A stretch of 64,000 bases of DNA from Callorhinus ursinus (lineage: Eukaryota > Chordata > Mammalia > Carnivora > Otariidae): NCBI RefSeq assembly GCF_003265705.1, contig NW_020313168.1:6559471-6623470 (forward strand). The letters run 5' to 3'. A program made the translations under genes and the position numbers. Positions 10,660 through 20,929 of the stretch are shown one piece after another; positions within the stretch are counted from its first letter, which is position 1; each line of letters opens with the position of its first letter. The notes beneath the pieces were generated by a model. That model worked only from the letters and a program-made list of their open reading frames with translations. It had not been told where the DNA came from and made no database searches.

Positions 10660-12424
10660 AAAAAAACAAAAAACAAAAATCTGACACTGCTTTATTGAGG
10701 TATGATGAACTCACTTGAAAGTAAAATCTCTTCACCTATAGGGTGCAGGTTTCCCTGTGGAATTGGATTCTTTTACCACAAATTTGTGTTCCATGAACAT
10801 TGTTTAATTGAAAAAAAAAAAAGTTCCCGAGGGATAAAGAATAGTAGAGGGAGATAGAATAGTGGGTATGGCCTTTTGAAGGGATGGCTCTTTCCTTGGT
10901 AAAATTTTCTGGCAGGGAGGTAAAATGCTGCTGAATCCAGAACTTTCTCCAGGATTAGTGGGCGATGACCCAGTGGGAGAGCTAGGCTGGCTGGTGTGTG
11001 GAACTCCGGCTTTCTTAGATATTAACTCTTAATCGGAGGCCATTTCAAATTGAGATTAGAAGTAAACTTTTCAGAGGTTTCTTCCTGGGTTATCCCTCTG
11101 TATCTTCCTGTATCTTTCTTAGGGCACATCTGAGACTCTACACAGTATTATAGCAATATATGTGCATGTCTTATAGCCACAAGCTTATTGAAAGTGGGAA
11201 CAATTTGTGCATGTGCATGTGTTTTCTCTAAAATATCCAGCATAGTTTCTTATGCTTTGGGCATGCTCAATACATGTTTGCTGAATGAATAGATAAGGGG
11301 CGTGGACTACTTAGGGGTGTGGAAATCACAGGATGAGCCATAGACAGGGAGGTGAAGGAACAGTGCAGGTGAAGAGGTAGGTACTAGAGATGACCTCTTG
11401 CCTTTCCTACTTAGGTAGAAGAGGTGTTAGAGCAGAGTCAGAGGGAATGGAAATCCCTTGTAGTACAGAGACCTTGATAATTCAAATTTTTCCCTTCAAG
11501 AACCAAGCCCTGGATGAATGGATGGACAGACCACATCTTTCTGCCCCCTGGTCAATTGTCTTTCTGAGACGCTAGAGAGGAGAGTGACTTTGGTTTAGTA
11601 ATTATTTGCCTCTCTTGGAACAACACCGGCATGTGGGTGTGCATCAGAGTGCTGGTGATGGTGAATCAGGAAGTAAGCTCTTGAACTGAAGTCTCTGTCC
11701 TGATTCACTAGCATCTGGGGCAAAATTCCATGCTTCCTTTTTCCTAGAGTTTATGGTCAGGCCCTGGCACTGTAAGAATCCAGTCTGTGGGCTGTTCCTG
11801 AGCTTCTAGGTCACACCGCTGCCCTTGATGGCTCTCAAGACTATACTGGTAGCAAGAGAGGGCTAGGAGTTCTCTCAGCAAAAGAGCAGCAAGGTTGTTC
11901 ACATATTTTAAGTTATTTAGTTGCATCAAATATTCAGATTTGTGAGAACAACAGCAACTCTATTTAAAAACTCCAAGCATGTGATGGATGAACTCAGTGT
12001 TTCCAAGCAGTTCCCAGCTTCCAGCCCACACTCCAGGAATATGCTAAGAGTTACTCAGGCTCATTTGGGTCACCCTCTAACTCTTGGGACTAGCTAAAGT
12101 GCTAATGCCATCCAAAGCTGATGATATTTGGCATATGCTTTTCATATAAGTGAATTTTAATAAGAAGTTTTATTGGGTCCCTTGTTTCACCTCCCAGAGA
12201 AAGGAAATATTCAACTTAGGAAATCAGAGTTGGGGTGTTCACATGGAAGTCTTGATGGTGGGTGTGTGAGCTTAATCCCATGGGATTGTGCCTGTGAAGA
12301 ATGTGTGTGTGTAAGTCTGTGTGTCTGTGTATGGAGCTGCTGTTCTTCTCACAAAAATTCATTATTTTAAGTGACGCTCAATGTGACACCTATTGAAGTT
12401 GCTCTGAAGCCTGAGATATGTACC
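10660..12424. other. Mostly unassigned DNA with an L2 tail
   Basis: About 10,680-10,760 resembles an old L1M fragment. About 11,150-11,300 is a sense L2 3' end (GCATGCTCAATACATGTTTG, CTGAATGAATAG). The remainder shows no recognised exon or repeat. Confidence 0.45.
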
Positions 12425-12600
12425 CTAATAACCACCATTTATTAAATGCTTCCTATATGCCAGAGAAACACATATTTACATCTACATATTTACATTATAT
12501 CATCTAACATCTTTCCTCAAAAGATAATAAGCCAGATAATATTATTCTTATTTTATAGATAAGAAAAGAAGGCTTGTAGATGTCATTCAAAGTTATATCA
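12425..12600 (-). repeat. MIR, antisense
   Basis: CATTTATTAAATGCTTCCTA, TATATGCCAGAGAAAC and TATTTTATAGATAAGAAAAG are the reverse-complement landmarks of a MIR. Confidence 0.65.
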
Positions 12601-13753
12601 ATCAAGTTCTGTCTGATTCTCTGCCTGGGGTTTCTATCCACCATACAGCAATGTCTCATCCTTAGCAAGTTCCTAAAACTATCCTACATAAAATCTGGCA
12701 GCCCTGTCAAAACATTAAATGATACACCCTCCTCTATAAAGGTAACATCTGGGGAGGAGCAGGGGGTAGTATGTGGAAAAGGGTGTGTGGGGCGTTCCTG
12801 GGAAGCCTTGCAAGATTATCTCTTTATTTTGGCAGGGTTGCACAGAGGTGCTTACTTTGTGACAATCCAGCAGGGTGTACATGCATGATTTGGGGTTTTC
12901 TTGTGGTTATACTTCAATAAAAAGTTGATCTAAAAGATCATCCTTCCCAGCAGTGAATGTTGGAGGGAAGTCCTGCTTCCATGGCCAATATGGTCAAATG
13001 AATCAACAAGAATTTCTTGGATTCTATTATATAGCAAACTTAAAAATAATACAAATATGTTGATACTCTACCCTTTACATAAAGGTTCTTAGGTGGATTA
13101 CATTAAAAAGTCATTCACAATAATAAAATAATATTAGGAGGAGGTGATCAACATTACTTGAAAAGGAAAATTCTCTATACATGTTACTCTCTTGGGAACC
13201 ACAGAAGGTTTAAGTCTAGCTTCGGCTCTCAAGACGCTCACAACCAAGCTGAGGAAACCGAGCATTCACTAGTAGTAAGTAGACATTTGTCTTCAAATAT
13301 ATTGAAAGTTGTCGAAAGAGGCTCTCTCCCAATTTGGTGATAAATAAACCCAAAGGAAATGAAGTTTTTGTGGGCTACATCCTATATTTCATATGTGGGT
13401 CACTGAGGTGGGAAAGACCACACTTATCAATAATTTGAAAACTTTGACCTCCAAATCTTAAAGTGCTAAAATGAATATTTACATCTTTATAAGATAGCTT
13501 AAACTTGGAGAGAACCAAATATCTAATTACCAGGATGATTTTGTAACTGATTTGTAATTATGTTCCTTAGCTTGTATGCAGTTTCTACTGGGTCTAGATT
13601 CACAACCTCCAAGAACACAGATCTTATTCTAGTTTACTTCAAACTGCAACCATTTTAAAACTTCCTGGCTGGGGCAGTTGTTATAAATTTCTCTTTTTCT
13701 CTATACCTCAGGGGTTCAGGGACCTGGAGAAGTCACATGGACTATTTAAATTT
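12601..13753. other. Unassigned DNA
   Basis: AT-rich, no recognised exon or repeat family. Confidence 0.35.
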
Positions 13754-14416
13754 ACAGACGCACTTTTTTTGTTTTTTTTGTTTTAATTTTTTATTGTTAT
13801 GTTAATCACCATACATCATTAGTTTTTGATCTAGTGTTCCATGATTCATTGTTTGTGCATAACACCCAATGCTCCACGCAGAATGTGCCCTCTTTAATAC
13901 CCATCACCAGGCTAATCCATCCCCCCACCCCTCTCCCCTCTAGAAACCTCAGTTTGTTTTTCAGAGTCCATCGTCTCTCATGGTTCGTCTCCCCCTCCGA
14001 CTTACTCCCCTTCATTCTTCCCCTCCTGCTATCTTCTTCTTCTTCTTTTTTTTTCTTAACATATATTGCATTATTTGTTTCAGAGGTACTGATCTGTGAT
14101 TCAACAGTCTTGCACAATTCACAGCGCTCACCATAGCACATACCCTCCCCAATGTCTGTCACCCAGCCACCCCATCCCTCCCACCCCCCACCACTCCAGC
14201 AACCCTCAGTTTGTTTCCTGAGGTTAAAAATTCCTCATATCAGCGAGGTCATATGATACATGTCTTTCTCTGATTGACTTATTTCACTCAGCAGAACACC
14301 CTCCAGTTCCATCCATGTCATTGCAAATGGCAAGATCTCATTCCTTTTTATGGCTGCATAATATTCCATTGTGTATATATACTACATCTTCTTTATCCAT
14401 TCATACAAACGCACTT
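13754..14416 (-). mobile_element. Carnivore L1, 5'-truncated, antisense
   Basis: Insert 13,766-14,404, from the poly(T)/3' end to late ORF2. It is flanked by ACAGACGCACTT (13,754-13,765) and ACAAACGCACTT (14,405-14,416), one mismatch. It carries the same diagnostic variants as the copy at 62.8 kb (CAATGCTCCACGCAGAA, TCTAGAAACCTCAG). Confidence 0.92.
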
Positions 14417-14566
14417 CTGTTAGTAGTTGATTTTCCTTCATTTGTGTCAGAAATAGCCAGTGTGGCGCAGGCCCATGTGTCTGAAACTTTATTGTGCATA
14501 TTTATTTCCTAGGGATCGTTTTAAAATACAAATTCAGATTCAGTAGGCCTGGGGTGGGGCCTGAGA

Positions 14567-14914
14567 TTTCACATTAAAAAATTTATTTATCTATTTTATT
14601 TATTTATTTATTTATTTATTATGTTATGTTAGTCACCATACAGTACATCATTAATTTTTGATGTAGTGTTCCATGATTCTTTGTTTGCGTATAACACCCA
14701 GTGCTCCATGCAATACGTGCAATATGTGCCCTCTTTAATACCCATTATTTATCTATTTTAAAGAGAAAGAGAGAGCATGAGTGGGAGGGGCAGAGGGAGA
14801 GAGAGTCTCAGGCGGGGCTTGATCTCATGACAGACATTGAGATCACGACCTGAGCTGAAACCAAGAGTTGGTCGCTTAACCAACTACACCACCCAGGTGT
14901 CCTCACATTTTTAA
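14567..14914 (-). mobile_element. SINEC interrupted by an L1 3' end, antisense
   Basis: A SINEC (body 14,761-14,905) flanked by TCACATT has its A/T tail split by an L1 3' end (about 14,600-14,744). The L1 is bounded by direct repeats containing TATTTATCTATTTTA at about 14,584-14,598 and 14,746-14,760. The L1 must be younger than the SINEC. Confidence 0.82.
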
Positions 14915-14964
14915 CAAGCTCTCAGGTAATGCCAGTGCTGCTGGCCTCTCGACCACACTTGTGA

Positions 14965-15125
14965 GAAAAATGTTATTAGACTTGGAGTCAGAATTCCAGG
15001 CTTTTAGTACCAGCTATGCCATTTACTACCTTGTTTTCTTAGACAAGTCACTTCCCCTCTTTGGACTTTAGTTTCCTCAAATATAAACTGTGTAATAGGG
15101 GAAGAGGGTGAATTGGATTATTTAA
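14965..15125 (+). repeat. MIR
   Basis: GACTTGGAGTCAGAATTCCA, CAGCTATGCCATTTACTACC and GACAAGTCACTTCCCCTC follow the MIR core order. Confidence 0.75.
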
Positions 15126-15129
15126 GAGA

Positions 15130-15288
15130 TTGCATTCATGAGATTTTTATTATTTATTTAAAATTTTATTTATTTATTTAAGTAATCTTTATGCCCAACA
15201 AGGGGCTCGAATTCAGGACCCTGAGATCAAGAGTCACATGCTTTTCCAACTGAACAAGCCAGGTGCCCCACATTCATGGAATTTTTAG
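15130..15288 (-). mobile_element. SINEC, short antisense subtype
   Basis: TAATCTTTATGCCCAACAAG to AAGCCAGGTGCCCC, flanked by diverged copies of CATTCATGAGATTTTTA near 15,134 and 15,272. Confidence 0.85.
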
Positions 15289-16029
15289 AGTGATATTTTT
15301 ATTTAAATAATCTCCAAGTATAGGACCATGTAAAGCTTTTCAGGGGACTAACAGATAAATTGGTATTAGCAAAGTAGGATATATAAGGGCTCAATGAGGA
15401 GGGCAAAGCAAGGGATGAGGAGCAATCCATGACTTCTTATGGGAAATATAAGGCTCTGATTCTTTTGAAGTGATGGATTTTGGATTAAAAGACTTGCCTA
15501 GAGAGAGGCTGCTACTTTTCCCCAACAATCACTGCAAGAGGAAACCTACATTATTGAGAATTGAGTTGCATAAGAAATTTGAATGAGGGAAGCTAGGGAT
15601 GAGTTAGAGCTTTGAAATAAGCAAACACCTTCGGGTGGCTGGAGGGCAGCTTTCTGGAGCCAGGAGGCAGTCTAATTTGAAAATAACAGTTTGTTTCTGC
15701 TGTAGATCATTTCTATGTCTAATTTCACCCTGGAATTCAGGTCTTTGACCACAACGGCCAGACCTGACAGGGCCGGAGCTTGGGAGGCACGGGTGAGAGG
15801 ACAAACGGCCTTCCAGAAGGGTCACGGACGGACAGGGTGCTCAGGGGACACAAGAGTTCAAATGGATGAGAGGCAGGAGGAAATGAGTGAGAACGGGACA
15901 CAGGTGATTTAAAAGAATTGAATGGAGCTCCTGGTAATCTGAGTCTCTGGCGTCGGCCCCTCCCCCAGTGTTTACGCATATCTGTTTTGAACCGCAAACA
16001 GGTTCAAACAGAAAGCGTTCACAGGCTCA
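15289..16029. other. Unassigned DNA upstream of the CpG block
   Basis: No SINE or recent L1. It falls just inside the first intron relative to the RAB37 leader exon; no further exon was recognised. Confidence 0.4.
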
Positions 16030-16770
16030 CAGATATGGGCTAGTTTCTCTTTAAGTCCCGAAGCCAAGTCAGGGGAGCGGAGAGAACTGTTGACGGCGCC
16101 CTCTCCCAGCGTTGGGATGGGGGCAGGGGACTGCAGGAGATTCTTACCTTATGCAGGACGTGCTCATTGAAGTCACGGCTAGCTCCCCACTGGTAGGAGT
16201 CCAGTCTCTGCTGGTCCATGCCCGGCGTGGAGCCCACTGCTTCTCGCCTTCCCAGCCTTCTGCGTCAGCGCTCCCAGAAGCTTGGTCCAGGGTTCGCCAG
16301 GTGCGGCAAGCTCGGGTCTAGCCCCGCGGGCCGGGCCTCATCCGGGTTCAGCACTGGACAGCTCCCGCGGCTGTGGCCGCGCGGTACCTAGGACGTGGTC
16401 CGGGGTGGGGGTGGGCGGGCAGGCAGCCCCTCCCCTCCGCAACCGCGGCGTTTCAGCACCAGGAACAGCGAGCGATACTGTCCCTCTGCGCCTGGGACCC
16501 GAGTTCTGAGATCCCGTCCGCTCGGAATCCCCTGTCTTGTGACTCCAAGGTGCTGGCACAGACTCAAGATTTCAGTCTCACTGGTGGTCTGTGCATATCT
16601 GGTTCAGCTACCGGACTTCGGAGGCTCAGCGTCCGACTGCGTCCCCAGGGCATTGCGGTCCCGGGAGATCACCCTTTCTGATTCTCAGTGAAAGAGCATC
16701 CCCGTCATACCGCGCAGCTCAGTTCTCCCGCGTTTGCAGGGGTGAAGTCCTGCGGCGCTGGTGCAGCTTC
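16030..16770 (-). promoter_or_regulatory. RAB37: CpG-rich block, probable promoter of the short RAB37 transcript
   Basis: This is the only long GC- and CpG-rich interval in the window. CpG is frequent from about 16,030 to 16,770 (for example around 16,091-16,098, 16,222-16,227, 16,322-16,330 and 16,375-16,385), while the flanks are CpG-poor. It surrounds and extends upstream (higher coordinates, minus-strand sense) of the RAB37 leader exon, so a CpG-island promoter firing leftward is the simplest reading. I see no TATA box at a sensible distance, and the transcription start cannot be fixed from sequence alone. A bidirectional promoter is possible but nothing recognisable is encoded to the right. 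Confidence 0.62.
16148..16219 (-). CDS. RAB37: RAB37 alternative first coding exon (partial gene)
   Basis: Read on the minus strand, the exon starts at the ATG whose complement is 16,217-16,219 and runs 24 codons (MDQQRLDSYQ, then WGASRDFNEHVLHK). It ends with AAG directly before a consensus donor GTAAGA (complement of 16,142-16,147). It matches, with a few substitutions, the N-terminus of the short-leader isoform of human RAB37 as I remember it (MDLQRPDSYQ, then GGAGPDFNDHVLHK): same length and same exon end. The start is the first ATG in frame; the codon six positions upstream is GTG, so it was not chosen. G at -3 and +4 give a good Kozak context. RAB37 is a Rab GTPase of secretory granules and regulated exocytosis. 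This exon carries only the N-terminal leader; the P-loop and switch regions come from later exons, which I could not find in 1-16,147 and which probably lie left of the window. The exon sits in a CpG-rich block, as expected for a promoter-proximal exon. Confidence 0.82.
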
Positions 16771-16964
16771 TCTTTTGTCCCTGGACAGCTCCCTCCAGTA
16801 TGTATGAGACTTGCGAGTCCTTGAAGTCCTGAATTACTTTGCAAAATTCTGCTTAACCACATTTTCCTAGGGAGTGGGTCTAGAGCTTTAATAACACTCT
16901 CCAGGGTGTTCGTGACCCACAAAAGTAAGGAACAATTGGCTCAGGAGAGGCAGAATGGTGGTTT

Positions 16965-17165
16965 GATTAAGAGTGCAGGCTCAGAGTTAAAATGTGAGCT
17001 CTGAAGATTACTAGTTGTGTAACCTTGGGCAAGTTACTTAACCTTCCCTAAGTGTCCACAAAATAGAGACAATAATTGTACCTACACTCTGGTGTTGTTC
17101 TGAGGATTTAGTAAGTTAATTTATGTAAATAGCATGGAAGGATGCCTGGCATGTATTAAGAACAC
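16965..17165 (+). repeat. MIR
   Basis: TAGTTGTGTAACCTTGGGCA, AGTTACTTAACCTTCCC and GATGCCTGGCATGTATTAAG match the MIR consensus closely. Confidence 0.88.
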
Positions 17166-17464
17166 AGAGAATGCTATTACGCACTCTGGGCAGGGAGATG
17201 GGAAGCTTTGGCTACCTCCACTAAACACCAGGGGAGTTTTTCTGCTGGCCCCCCTCCCTTTGCAGTTATATCACTATCTAGAATGGGAATGGGGGCTGAG
17301 GTTTTGGCCTTGGGGGTTATCCTCATATGATGACCCTGGTGTTCAGCAGGCAGCTACATCACTAGGCACAAGTCCTATTATCACTGGCCCTTGGTCAATA
17401 TGGAGGGGAAGGTCCAGGCCTAAGGTTAAGAGAGTGTGCTTTACTCCTGGGTTTCATCTCCTTT

Positions 17465-17600
17465 TTGGCTAGTGGCCTTAGCCAAATCGCTTATGTCTTT
17501 GGGATTATGTTTTCTCATTTGTAAAACAGGTAGAGGAATGTGTGGCTATTTCACTGGGTTTTTGTGAAGAGTAAATGAGAAAATGTACATAAAATCTTCC
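17465..17600 (+). repeat. MIR 3' part
   Basis: GGGATTATGTTTTCTCATTT, GTAAAACAGG and AGTAAATGAGAAAATGTACA fit the second half of MIR. The stretch 17,166-17,464 before it is unassigned. Confidence 0.7.
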
Positions 17601-18543
17601 TTTTCTTTTAAACCATAAATGAAAGTGTTATTACTACTGGAATCTCTACACTATAGATAGTGAGTAGTGATTAAATGAACAAAGCCAGGTAACCAGTGTG
17701 TTTGTGTGTATGACATTCTCACAATTGGAGTTCTTAATCTGAGGTGAATAGATGGTCTTTAGGGAATTGTGAACCTGTGAAAACATTATTGAAACTTTTC
17801 CTTATGCTCATTTTTCTGGTGAGAAGTCCCATAGATTTCACTATGTTCCCAAAGTTGTCTATTCTAAAAAACTTAAGGATTAATAGCTTGGAGAAAGTCT
17901 CATCATAACTTTCTCCTGGGCTTCCTCACCATCCATGACGGTTGTGGGTAAGAAGGTCCAGAAACCAATGGTTGCTTTGCCCCAAGCCTCACATGCCTGG
18001 GAAGGATCACCCTTCTCAGGGTATGGTTCTGAGCACTGAGGATTCAGAAACCTGATTTCATCTGTTGGTGTAAGGGCTAGGAAGAGCACATATTATAGAG
18101 GATCCAAAATGATCTGGAGTTGATGACAGATGACTTCCCTGAGAAATGATATTTAAGCTGAGATCTGAAGGAAGAGTGGGCATCAGTCAGGTGAAGGGAG
18201 TGGTGGTGTGACTCTAGGAAAAGTGATCAGCATGTACAAAAATGTTATGCTCGCAAGGAGCTGAAAAAAGACCAGCCTGACTAGAGTCCAGAGAGGGAAG
18301 AGTGGGGGATGATGAGAGAAGAGTCTAGAGAGGTAAGTAAGGACCAGATCATGTGGGCTGTGTTAAGAGTTTTGGACTCTATTCTAACAGCCATGCGAAG
18401 TCATTGAAGAACTTTAAGTAGGGGAGTGACACAGTCAGATTTGGGATTTAAAGATCTATTCTTGTTGCTCTGTGGGCTAAGAGTCAGTCAAAAATAAATT
18501 TACTCATTTTTTTCTTATTGATTTATAAAATTTCTTTATAGAT
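17601..18543. other. Unassigned DNA, then an ancient mammal-wide repeat
   Basis: 17,601-18,110 is unassigned. About 18,115-18,480 (GACCAGATCATGTGGGCTGT, AGTTTTGGACTCTATTCTAA, GGGGAGTGACACAGTCAGAT) is a mammal-wide repeat that I recognise but cannot place in a family. Confidence 0.5.
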
Positions 18544-18780
18544 TAAGGACATTAATTTTTTTTTTAAAATTTTTTATTGTTACGTTAATCACCATATATT
18601 ACATCATTAGTTTTTGATGTAGTGTTCCATGATTCATTGTTTGTTCATAACACCCAGTGCTCCATGCAGAATGTGCCCTCTTTAATACCCATCACCAGGC
18701 TAACCCATCCCCCTACCCTCCTCCCCTCTAGAACCCTCAGTTTGTTTTTCAGAGTCCATCATCTCTTAAGGGACATTAAT
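18544..18780 (-). mobile_element. Carnivore L1 3' fragment, antisense
   Basis: About 210 bp of L1 3' end. It is flanked by AAGGACATTAAT and AAGGGACATTAAT, which differ by one inserted G. Confidence 0.9.
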
Positions 18781-18948
18781 CTTTTATGTCATAAATATTT
18801 CATTATGTTCTGTAGATTTTTTTCAATTACTAACTTTGTTTATGTTTTTGTTATACTATATTAAAGTTTTTAATTTTTAAGTTTGGACTGAGCATGAGTA
18901 GGCATTAGCCAGGCAGAGGATATCAGAAGGCATATTGTTGAGCAAGCA

Positions 18949-19053
18949 AAAAAAGCAAAGGAAAATAGCCACTATATTGTACACCTGAAACTAATATAAT
19001 ACTGTATGTTAACTCTACTGGAATTAAAAACAACAAAAAAAGTAAAGGAAAAT
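18949..19053 (+). mobile_element. Short L1 tail (about 65 bp), sense
   Basis: TTGTACACCTGAAACTAATA... TATGTTAACTCTACTGGAAT is the 3' end of a second, older carnivore L1 lineage. It is flanked by AAAGGAAAATAG direct repeats that differ only just upstream (GCAAAGG versus GTAAAGG). Confidence 0.8.
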
Positions 19054-19479
19054 AGATATTTTTTAAAGAATATGTCCATTAAAATGTAATAGGATAAAGG
19101 TCAATTTTCTTCATTCCAGGGCTATTTATGTTCAAACAACTAATATTAATTTAAAATGACATCTTTTGTGTTATTTCCATTCTTTTAAATTTGCTAAGGT
19201 GTGTTTTATGATCTATCTTGGTGAATGTTTCAACTGAGCTTCAGAAGAATGTATTTTGTTGTTGGATAGAGTATTCTATAAATATTAATCAGATCGAGTT
19301 GATTGATAGTGCTCTTCATGTCAACTATATCTTTATTGATTTTCTACATGCTAGATGTATCAGTTACTGACAGAGGGTTTTGCAGTCTCCAACAATAATT
19401 GTGGATTCATCTTTTTCTCTTTTTTGTTCTGTTTTTGCTTTGTGGATTTTGATAACTGTTTTTACTTTTTTATTTTATT

Positions 19480-19695
19480 TTATTATTTTTTAAGATTTTA
19501 TTTATTTATTTGACAGAGAGAGACACAGCAAGAGAGAGAACACAAGCAGGGGGAGTGGGAGAGGGAGAAGCAGGCTTCCCGCGGAGCAGGGAGCCTGATG
19601 CGGGGCTCGATCCCACGACCCTAGGATCATGACCTGAGATGAAGGCAGACGCTTAAAGACTGAGCCACCCAGGCGCCCCATTTTGATACTGGTTT
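19480..19695 (-). mobile_element. SINEC, antisense
   Basis: Full-length, with the GACAGAGAGAGACACAG and GAACACAAGCAGGGGGAG motifs. ATTTTGATAACTG / ATTTTGATACTGG occur on either side as target-site duplications. Confidence 0.9.
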
Positions 19696-19869
19696 TAGAT
19701 GCATACATGTTTCTTGGAGAACTGACTCCTTTATCATTATATAGTGCCCCCTTTATTAGTGATAATTTTCTTTGTTGTGAAGTCTTCTTTGTCTGAAATT
19801 AATATAGCTACTCCAGCTGTCTTTTGATCAGTGTTAGCATGAAATAACCTTCTACATTCTTTTACTTTT

Positions 19870-20056
19870 TTTTTTTTTTTTTGCGAGAGAGAGAGTACAA
19901 GTGGGAAGGGTCAGAGGGAGAAGGAGAGAGAGATTCTCAAGCAGGCTCCAAGCTCAGCACAGATCCTGACGTGGGACTCGATTTCATGAGTCTGAGATAA
20001 TGACCTAAGCTGAAATCAAGAGTTGGATACAACGGGCTGAGCCACGCAGGCATCCC
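19870..20056 (-). mobile_element. SINEC, antisense
   Basis: From poly(T) and GCGAGAGAGAGAGTACAAG to GGGCTGAGCCACGCAGGCAT. More diverged than its neighbours. Confidence 0.87.
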
Positions 20057-20077
20057 TCCATTTCTTTGCTTTTAACC

Positions 20078-20367
20078 TGTTGGTGTCTTTATTTTTTTAT
20101 TTATTTTTAAAAGATTTTATTTATTTATTTGAGAGAGAAAGAATGAGATAGAGAGAGAGCATGAGAGGGGGGAGAGGCAAAAGGAGAAGCAGACTCCCCG
20201 CTGAGCAGGGCCCCCCCCCCCGGGCCCCCTCCCCCCTCCCCCCTCCCCCCTCTCCCCACCCCGCCCTTGCGGGACTCGATCTCGGAACTCCACGATCATG
20301 ACCTGAGCCAAAGGCAGACACTTAATTAACCAGCTGAGCCACCCAGGTGCCCCGTTGTCTTTATTTT
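20078..20367 (-). mobile_element. SINEC, antisense, with an internal C-rich expansion
   Basis: SINEC from TTAAAAGATTTTATTTATTT to AGCCACCCAGGTGCCCC, flanked by GGTGTCTTTATTTTT / GTTGTCTTTATTTTT. Bases about 20,208-20,263 are replaced or expanded by runs of C and CCCCCCT units, not part of the SINE consensus. Confidence 0.88.
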
Positions 20368-20929
20368 TAATTTGGTTTTTGTAGACAACATATACTTGTC
20401 TTTTTAAAAAAATCCACTCTGACAATCTCTCTTTTAATTGGCTGATTAAACCATTCACATTTAGAGTTATTATTGATATATTTGGATTAATGTCAACCGT
20501 ATTTACTATTGTTTTCTATTCATTGCCAGATGCCTCTTCCTTCTGAATTCCCTGGTTTGAAATGAACAATTTGTATGATTCCATTTTATCTCCTTAGCAC
20601 ATCAATAAAAAATTCTTAAAATTCTTTCAGTGGTTGTCTTAGAGTTAAAGGTATATATTTTTAACTAAACAAATCCACCTTCAAGTGATGCTATTCCTGC
20701 TTCACTCGTAGTGTAGATACCTTAAAAATATTCCCAATTCCTCCCTCTCACTCCTTGTCTGTCATTCATTTCACTTATCCATATGCAATAATCATTAAAT
20801 ACATTGTTGCTATTGTTACTTCAAAATTGTCTTTTAGAAGGGTTAAGAATAAGAAAATAAGATCTTAACTTACCGTAATTTTTAACACCCCCTTCTTCCT
20901 TTCAGTTCTTTTCCCCCTTTATCTTCCGA

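Larger units (their letters stand above)
19054..20900 (-). mobile_element. Old L1M, antisense, carrying three SINECs
   Basis: TGTTGTTGGATAGAGTATTC, AGTCTCCAACAATAATTGTG and TTTGTTGTGAAGTCTTCTTT are antisense landmarks of the L1 ORF2 endonuclease region in degraded form. GGCTGATTAAACCATTCACA at 20,441 marks the start of the endonuclease-coding part. It is interrupted by SINECs at 19,480-19,680, 19,870-20,056 and 20,085-20,353. Confidence 0.7.

Noticed and set aside
1..16147. Remaining RAB37 exons (P-loop, switch regions, C-terminal cysteines)
   Set aside because: Scanned the minus strand for the expected GDSGVGKT, DTAGQE and NKVVTVDG coding motifs and found none; they are probably outside the window.
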